Both the position numbers and the translations under genes were made by a program. 64,000 nucleotides of DNA, taken from contig CAKVLG010000005.1 of assembly GCA_934756675.1 (NCBI GenBank), positions 29,942 through 93,941 of the forward strand, written 5' to 3'. Each line of letters starts with the position of its first letter. The first letter of the stretch is position 1. Under the pieces are notes generated by a model, which saw only the letters and a list, made by a program, of their open reading frames with translations, did no database searches and was not told the origin of the DNA. Positions 59,030-64,000 of the stretch are shown here, piece by piece. This stretch comes from an uncultured Clostridia bacterium. Lineage in GTDB: Bacteria > Bacillota > Clostridia > Christensenellales > UBA1242.

Positions 59030-59359
59030 ATGAATAGATTTGGTGGATTTGGCGGCGGAAACAATATGCAAGCACTTATGCGTCAAGCTCAAAAGATGCA
59101 AGAAGATGCTATCCGTGCACAAAATGAAATTAACGAAACAGAAGTACAAGGAACATCTGGCGGTGGCATGGTAACTGTTACTATGTTTGGTAACAAGTCG
59201 ATAAAAGAAATAAAACTCAACCCACAAGTTGTTGATGGCGATGATGTTGAATTGCTCGAAGATTTAATAGTTGCAGCAATAAAAGATGCCGAAAAGAAAG
59301 CTGATGAATTAAAAGAAAGCAAACTTGGTGGGCTCGGTGCTCTTGGTGGAATGATGTAA
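59030..59359 (+). CDS. ybaB: YbaB/EbfC-family nucleoid-associated protein
   Basis: A 109-residue DNA-binding dimer. The N-terminus is Gly/Phe/Asn-rich, then MQALMRQAQKMQEDAIRAQNE and the core TVTMFGNKSIKEIKLNPQVV of the family. It always lies between dnaX and recR in Firmicutes, as here. GAGGTAAG precedes the ATG. Confidence 0.94.
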   Translation: MNRFGGFGGGNNMQALMRQAQKMQEDAIRAQNEINETEVQGTSGGGMVTVTMFGNKSIKEIKLNPQVVDGDDVELLEDLIVAAIKDAEKKADELKESKLGGLGALGGMM

Positions 59360-59360
59360 T

Positions 59361-59957
59361 ATGGATTCGGGAAAAATTGAGTCTATTGCAAGACTAACAA
59401 ACGAGTTTTCGAAGTTGCCTGGTGTCGGCAAAAAAACAGCTGCAAGGTATGCATACTACATAATCAATAGCAAAGTTGAAGATGTTATTAGCTTTGTAGA
59501 AGCACTTAAAGAAGTTAAAAGCAAAGTACGTTTTTGCGATATTTGCGGCAATTTCACAGATACCAACCCTTGCCATATTTGCAAAACTAGGTCAAGCGAA
59601 ACTATTTGCGTTGTAAAAGAACCAAAAGATATTGACGCAATAGAAAAAGCTGGCGTGTTCAAAGGAACATACCATGTATTAAATGGAACAATAAATCCAT
59701 TAGCTGGTGTTGGCCCAGATGATATAAGAATAAAAGAATTGCTTTCACGCATATCTAGTGGCAATGTAAAAGAAGTTATCATGGCAACAAATGCCGATGT
59801 GGAAGGTGAAGCAACGGCTATGTATATTGCAAAAATACTAAAGCCACTTGAAGTAAAAGTAACAAGAATTGCGCAAGGTGTTCAAGTGGGTAGTGATCTT
59901 GAATATGCAGACGAAGTTACTCTTGCAAGAGCAATAAGCGACAGAAAAGAAATTTAA
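59361..59957 (+). CDS. recR: Recombination protein RecR
   Basis: A 198-residue RecFOR-pathway protein for loading RecA at gaps. It has the helix-hairpin-helix KLPGVGKKTAARYAYY, the zinc finger CDICGNFTDTNPCHIC, and the Toprim domain (CVVKEPKDIDAIEKAG, TNADVEGEATAMYIAKIL). It begins one base after the ybaB stop codon; ordinary length. Confidence 0.96.
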   Translation: MDSGKIESIARLTNEFSKLPGVGKKTAARYAYYIINSKVEDVISFVEALKEVKSKVRFCDICGNFTDTNPCHICKTRSSETICVVKEPKDIDAIEKAGVFKGTYHVLNGTINPLAGVGPDDIRIKELLSRISSGNVKEVIMATNADVEGEATAMYIAKILKPLEVKVTRIAQGVQVGSDLEYADEVTLARAISDRKEI

Positions 59958-59978
59958 GACTGTTTTGGTCTTTTTCTT
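59957..59978 (+). terminator. Weak terminator after recR
   Basis: AAGAC/GTCTT-type short stem followed by TTTTTCTTTT. Confidence 0.5.
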
Positions 59979-60116
59979 TTACATTTCGAGCTCTGTTGGA
60001 CCTTTGTTGCTCGATTTGCTAACTTGTTTTTTTGCACGCATAAACTTGTCTAGGTTTTTATCAATGTCTTTTATGCTTGACCTATAAAGGTCACTGTATG
60101 CCTTTTTTATATCCAT
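59979..60116 (-). CDS. 45-residue basic protein, unknown
   Basis: A minus-strand ORF from the ATG at 60116 to TAA at 59979-59981 encodes MDIKKAYSDLYRSSIKDIDK followed by NLDKFMRAKKQVSKSSNKGPTELEM, given here in two parts. It is charged and helical with no membrane segment. It fills almost the whole gap between recR and the next gene, and a TATAAT lies about 27 bases upstream. No Shine-Dalgarno sequence is present. The balanced amino-acid composition supports a real small protein, but no family is known. Confidence 0.45.
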   Translation of the reverse strand: MDIKKAYSDLYRSSIKDIDKNLDKFMRAKKQVSKSSNKGPTELEM

Positions 60117-60208
60117 GTGTAAATTTTGCACTAATAGATAAATATTATACTAAGTAAAGTTCACTTTTATATAAGATTTTTTATATATTATTCCTGCGGA
60201 GGAAATTT

Positions 60209-60931
60209 ATGACAGCTGCTATATCTGCATTTTTTGCCACGGTGTTTGGCAAACATATAATACTTGCAACAATTATTATCGCAATGCTTCCACTAATCGA
60301 GCTTAGGGGCGCGATTATGTTTGCATCTTCTTCTGCTCTTTGGGGTGAAATAACGCTTTCACCTTGGCTGGCGTATTTGGTTAGCTTTATTGGTAGTTCT
60401 CTTGTTGTTCCGCTCATTGCATTGCTATTTACGCCAATTATTAGGTGGCTTAAAAAAACAAAATTATTCAAAAAACTTGGCAATGCAATATATAACAGAG
60501 TTAATGAAAAATCTTCAAAAATTCAAGAAGATTGTAAAAATTTAAACACTAATGATAATATTTTAGCATCGGAAAAAGTAAAAAAACTTAAATGGAAAAA
60601 AATGATTGGCATTTTTGCATTTGTTGCAGTGCCACTTCCACTAACTGGTGTTTGGACGGGTACAGCTATTGCCGTTGTGCTAGGAATGAGCTTTTGGGAT
60701 ACAATGCTTGCTGTTATTTCTGGCAACGCGATAGCAGGATTAATTATTACATTGCTCACACTTATCCTTGGCGATAAAAGCATTTACGGGTTATATGCAT
60801 TTTTAATTTTGATAGTTATATTTGTTTTAGTTTCGATAATTGTTTCACTTGTTAAACGCAAAAAGAAACAAAAGTTAGCGGCAGTTGAAAATAAAGAAAA
60901 TCAAGTAGCCGAAGATATTATCGAAAAATAG
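60209..60931 (+). CDS. Putative small multidrug export protein (PF06695-like)
   Basis: A 240-residue membrane protein with about five helices. IIIAMLPLIELRGAI and FVAVPLPLTGVWTGTAIAVVLGM match the two conserved blocks of the Sm_multidrug_ex family, whose transport role is only predicted. A charged loop (about 95-130) and a charged C-terminal tail face the cytoplasm. GGAGG precedes the ATG. Monocistronic. Confidence 0.8.
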   Translation: MTAAISAFFATVFGKHIILATIIIAMLPLIELRGAIMFASSSALWGEITLSPWLAYLVSFIGSSLVVPLIALLFTPIIRWLKKTKLFKKLGNAIYNRVNEKSSKIQEDCKNLNTNDNILASEKVKKLKWKKMIGIFAFVAVPLPLTGVWTGTAIAVVLGMSFWDTMLAVISGNAIAGLIITLLTLILGDKSIYGLYAFLILIVIFVLVSIIVSLVKRKKKQKLAAVENKENQVAEDIIEK

Positions 60932-60984
60932 GAGCTGAGAAAAATTTTAGAAATAGATAGTTGGCAGTTTTGAAATTGGCATAA

Positions 60985-61027
60985 TAAAAAAGAACTATAC
61001 AAATGAATGTAAAGTTCTTTTTTTTTC
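60985..61027 (+). terminator. Terminator of the exporter gene
   Basis: AAAGAACT/AGTTCTTT stem with flanking A and T tracts; could work on both strands. Confidence 0.75.
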
Positions 61028-61107
61028 GTTTAAAATTATATGCGATGGAAATTAGTATTTGTGTGAAAATGTAAAAACAAATCTTTTAATTAAGGTAAAG
61101 CATTATT

Positions 61108-63054
61108 CTATTTTTTCTTTTTCTTAACTCTAATAATAAATATCAATACTACTGTTAAAGCAAAAATAGTTGAAATAATAATTGTAGGGATAATATATGG
61201 CTTATCTTGAATTGTGTTGTTTAAATTATAATTATTATCATCTGGATTGTCATGAGAAGGGGGTGTTTGTTCTTTTTTTTGCAATGTTATCGTCATTGTT
61301 GTATTTTTGTAATTTTCTTTGTTTTCACCTATATAATTTGCTGTTGCACTCGTCAAATTTTCAACAGATAAATTCGGATTTTCCCATTGCCAACCAGCAG
61401 GAAGATTGATATCGGAAAGAGTAGTAGCATTGTTAGGAATTTTTATTTCACTATTAGGTTTTGTAGGCACATCAATTGGTAAAATTTCAAATTGTATGGT
61501 TATATTTCCAGTGTATTTTTCAATTCCTTTTATTTCAATTTCAGCAGTGCCAACATTTTTGTTGTTTTTATAGAAAACAGAGTAGTCAATATCTTTAATA
61601 AGTGTTTGTGAATTTATTGTTAAATTTATCTGTGGGTAAATGGCTTGGCCGGTAAAAGAAATAGGAGAAATTACGTTATGCTGAGCAGTAGAAATATCAA
61701 TTTTTTGTTCCGTTTCTTCCTTTTCTTGCAAAACGGTGTAGGCTTTAATTCTTCCAGCATAACCAATACTATTCCAACCATAAGAAGTTTTGTAATATGT
61801 GTTATTACTTGAATTGAGCGAGTATAGAATGTATACACTTTCGCCATTATTGCTACTGATGTTTACAACAATAGAGTAGTATGTACCATTATCAATTTGT
61901 GCTAAATTATCTAGCATAATTGTGTGATAACCACCATAATCCAAAACTCTTTCTCCACTAGCTGTTAGTATTCCACTTTCGGGGTCTTCAGGGTTAGTTA
62001 GGTTGGTATAGACCTTAACTTGACAAGTTTGATTATGACCATAAGTTGCCACATTAACCGCTTTTACATATTCATTATGAGTGTTATTGCTTTTCTTTGC
62101 CATAAACACATTTGAAACACATTTTGAATTATTTTCACTACGTATTGGAGCGTCTGATACATTGTCGTAAAAATAATTAAAGTCAAATTCAGATTTGTTT
62201 GCATATTTAAAACCACAAACATTGCCAATACTACTATCAAAAGATAGGTAAAAATAGGGAAGAGAATTATAACTATTTTTAATTATCCAGCCGCCATTTT
62301 GACTGGCAGTTTTTGGTTGAAAATTACTTGCGGGAATTGTGTCGTCCCACCCAACAATAGTCATTGCGTGAGGAGTTCCGTCACGAGTTTCGCCTTTTGT
62401 GTTATAGTAAATTTCTTCACGAGCATTGTAATATGACCCAGTTACGGCACCATATTTTGCAATTGCCCGCTTTATTTCATTTATTCTATATGAACCGGTA
62501 GAGTATAAGTCTATCTGTTCGGCATCTAACAGTCTGTATAAGTTGTTTATATATGCGTCAGCTTTAGGAGAAACATGTCCAGATACTGGTGCACACCATT
62601 GTGATAACATTAAAAATGTATTATATGAATTTCCAGGTACATTCCACTTATCGTTTGCATAAACGCCAACCGTATTACCAAGTGGGTCGGCGTCTCTATT
62701 ATGTGTTCTATACGCAATTTGTTTTGGGGAAAATCGCAAAGTATCCTTTGTGTTACTGTCTAATTTATCTTTTAAAACTGATGTTTCAGATGCACTTGCA
62801 GTTGCGTAAGCCCAGCAAATATTTGTGCTCCCTTGATCAAGATTGGGCGTAACGATACCATAATCGCAACTGTTATATTTTTCCCTCTGTGAAATCTCAT
62901 CTATACTTAATGCTTCGAGCGTATTTGTGCTTGATAATGTATCGGCAAAAACAAAATCATGTTTGGTTATGGTTATAAAACATGATACAAGCAATATTAG
63001 AATTGTTAAAATGACAAAAGTTTTTGTTTTCAATTGATTAATACATCTTTTCAT
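61108..63054 (-). CDS. Secreted, membrane-anchored papain-like (C1) cysteine protease
   Basis: A 648-residue exported protease. Signal peptide about 1-38 (ending FVFA), then the C1 catalytic domain with Cys80 (DQGSTNICWAYA), His229 (PHAMTIVGWDD) and Asn260 (WIIKNSYN). A lectin-like beta domain follows (about 290-440), then Ig-like/bacterial-repeat regions, a Pro/Asn-rich spacer and a C-terminal transmembrane helix with Lys tail (about 620-648). The ATG at 63075 is less likely because a TATCAT -10 (63071-63066) lies between it and 63054. Likely role: surface degradation of host or dietary protein. Confidence 0.85.
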   Translation of the reverse strand: MKRCINQLKTKTFVILTILILLVSCFITITKHDFVFADTLSSTNTLEALSIDEISQREKYNSCDYGIVTPNLDQGSTNICWAYATASASETSVLKDKLDSNTKDTLRFSPKQIAYRTHNRDADPLGNTVGVYANDKWNVPGNSYNTFLMLSQWCAPVSGHVSPKADAYINNLYRLLDAEQIDLYSTGSYRINEIKRAIAKYGAVTGSYYNAREEIYYNTKGETRDGTPHAMTIVGWDDTIPASNFQPKTASQNGGWIIKNSYNSLPYFYLSFDSSIGNVCGFKYANKSEFDFNYFYDNVSDAPIRSENNSKCVSNVFMAKKSNNTHNEYVKAVNVATYGHNQTCQVKVYTNLTNPEDPESGILTASGERVLDYGGYHTIMLDNLAQIDNGTYYSIVVNISSNNGESVYILYSLNSSNNTYYKTSYGWNSIGYAGRIKAYTVLQEKEETEQKIDISTAQHNVISPISFTGQAIYPQINLTINSQTLIKDIDYSVFYKNNKNVGTAEIEIKGIEKYTGNITIQFEILPIDVPTKPNSEIKIPNNATTLSDINLPAGWQWENPNLSVENLTSATANYIGENKENYKNTTMTITLQKKEQTPPSHDNPDDNNYNLNNTIQDKPYIIPTIIISTIFALTVVLIFIIRVKKKKK

Positions 63055-63120
63055 ACTACAACACAATGATAACATATTTTATAAATCAGAGCAAATAAAG
63101 ATTCACAATTCTAAAATCAA

Positions 63121-63162
63121 TAAAAAAGAAGCAATGCAAGTGAATGCAAAGCTTCTTTTTTT
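63121..63162 (-). terminator. Terminator of the HEAHH protein gene
   Basis: AAAAGAAGC/GCTTCTTTT outer stem with an inner GCA-rich loop; T tract on the minus-strand side. Confidence 0.7.
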
Positions 63163-63200
63163 AACCCTAAAACGTTTAACTCATAAAAAGATTTTTTGTT

Positions 63201-64000
63201 TTAATATTTTAGCATTTGATTATTTTGTGTCTTGTTTCGGATAATGTCTCCAGTTAACACAATAGAGTTTTTAAACTCTTGTTTTACCCCCTTAGAAATT
63301 CCAGAAACATCAAAGCTTTCATTTGAATATACAAAGTTAAATAATTTTTTGTATTCTGGTTTCAATTCTTGTTTAACGTTTTGTTGTTCTTTTTTAAGAC
63401 CGTTATTAAAGAAAAGTTTAGCAGCGTCACGGTCGGTTTTTGTGATGTTGTCGTTTTCTATTGTTGCTAAGTTATATATAGCAGCAAGGGCAGCGTCGCG
63501 AGCGTCGATTTCGTCTGGTTCTGACAAGTATTCAGCCATTGTAGAAACTTTGCTGTCGTTTGCGAGCCAAACCTTATCTTTATTATTAACAATTGCGTAA
63601 CTTACAAACTTGTCGCGTGCGTTTTTATTCTCGTTATCAAGGCTTGCAAATTGGTATCTGTGGTGAGCTTCGTGTGTTAAGGTCGAAAGTAGACGCAATG
63701 AGAAGTTTGGATTTCCTGTTTCTTTTGCATAATTCAAGTTCAAAATAAACTTATTGTTAATGTCGATCATACCTTTGTTAGGGTAGTACATACCAAAGCA
63801 GATTGCAGAATCGTCAGATTTGAGTTGATTAAAGTTAACTCTGCAAGAAGGAACGCCAAGTGATGCACAGTATGCATTAACATAAGCTTGAGATAACTGG
63901 CAAACTTGTTGCCCGTTAAGCTTGTAGAAATTGCTTGGCAAGAACATTGCTTGGAGCTCATTAAGAGACATATGTGCAAATGCACTTGTATCTACAGGAG
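63201..64000 (-). CDS. HEAHH-motif putative metallopeptidase, N-terminus cut by window end
   Basis: The minus-strand frame is open to the window edge (about 266 residues seen). An ATG at 63971 exists, but nine further in-frame codons upstream (PVDTSAFAH) have no stop, so the true start is probably outside. The core has THEAHHRYQFA, an H-E-x-x-H zinc-peptidase motif, and further on EYLSEPDEIDARDAALAAIYN, where a Glu could be the third ligand. The C-terminus is helical and basic. No signal peptide is visible. Such single-domain HEAHH proteins occur in mobile elements and as orphan genes; function unknown. Confidence 0.6.
   Translation of the reverse strand, partial: PVDTSAFAHMSLNELQAMFLPSNFYKLNGQQVCQLSQAYVNAYCASLGVPSCRVNFNQLKSDDSAICFGMYYPNKGMIDINNKFILNLNYAKETGNPNFSLRLLSTLTHEAHHRYQFASLDNENKNARDKFVSYAIVNNKDKVWLANDSKVSTMAEYLSEPDEIDARDAALAAIYNLATIENDNITKTDRDAAKLFFNNGLKKEQQNVKQELKPEYKKLFNFVYSNESFDVSGISKGVKQEFKNSIVLTGDIIRNKTQNNQMLKY

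Noticed and set aside
1..64000. CRISPR arrays, intact insertion sequences, prophage or rRNA genes
   Set aside because: No regularly spaced repeats, transposase, integrase or rRNA sequence was found on reading both strands.

Overview
This window comes from a low-GC Gram-positive genome, most likely a spore-forming member of the class Clostridia (Bacillota), probably an uncultured gut-type lineage. The evidence is A+T-rich coding DNA, a GerA/GerB/GerC-type germinant receptor operon, a CwlD-like cortex amidase, a SigH-like sigma factor in the Firmicutes order mrnC-rlmB-sigH, a meso-diaminopimelate dehydrogenase and an archaeal-type aspartyl-tRNA synthetase. Most of it is core chromosome. There is no rRNA operon, CRISPR array, intact IS element or prophage. 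Both window ends cut a gene.

Layout. 1-4.2 kb: a truncated Ca2+-type P-ATPase and radC (minus), rlmD and a zinc-ribbon membrane protein (plus). 4.2-5.9 kb: tRNA-Ser(UGA), a G+C-rich structured segment that looks like a small RNA gene on the minus strand, and two small unknown proteins. 5.9-8.8 kb: a rhodanese/TtcA-like fusion, an AlkD-like protein and a SpoU methyltransferase. 8.8-12.4 kb: a divergent lysine/diaminopimelate cluster (asd-ask against ddh-dapB). 12.5-17.9 kb: ADP-ribosylglycohydrolase, a membrane protein, an Rrf2 regulator, then iscS-mnmA-iscU and an HdeD-like protein. 18-23.3 kb: surface LRR protein, SDR, O-antigen-ligase-like protein, aspS. 23.3-27.2 kb: germination operon. 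27.2-29.9 kb: P-type ATPase with a charged N-terminal extension.

30-36.2 kb: rpsF-ssb-rpsR, then dnaB-glnS-alaS, where alaS is a short form. 36.3-39.5 kb: a beta-solenoid surface protein and a three-gene HicB-like/unknown/unknown operon. 39.5-51.8 kb: rpsL-rpsG, fusA-tuf and rpoB-rpoC. 51.8-55.7 kb: HD protein, ABC-F ATPase, cwlD, a broken small gene and an unknown protein. 55.7-60 kb: mrnC-rlmB-sigH-dnaX-ybaB-recR. 60-64 kb: a putative exporter, a secreted papain-like protease and a truncated HEAHH protein.

The most distinctive pattern is in expression signals. At least nine genes (radC, rlmD, the TtcA fusion, the AlkD-like gene, the SpoU methyltransferase, asd, the O-antigen-ligase-like gene, gerA, mrnC) lack a Shine-Dalgarno sequence and have a -10 box ending 6-7 bases before the start codon, which predicts leaderless mRNAs. 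Ribosomal, translation-factor and Fe-S genes have normal AGGAGG sites. Other points of interest are the candidate small RNA at 4451-4652, a tandem palindromic operator before the ADP-ribosylglycohydrolase, the HicB-like trio, and several divergent housekeeping proteins (short AlaRS, aspartokinase without a recognisable ACT pair, GerC without a lipobox, RpoB with substitutions in and near the rifampicin pocket).
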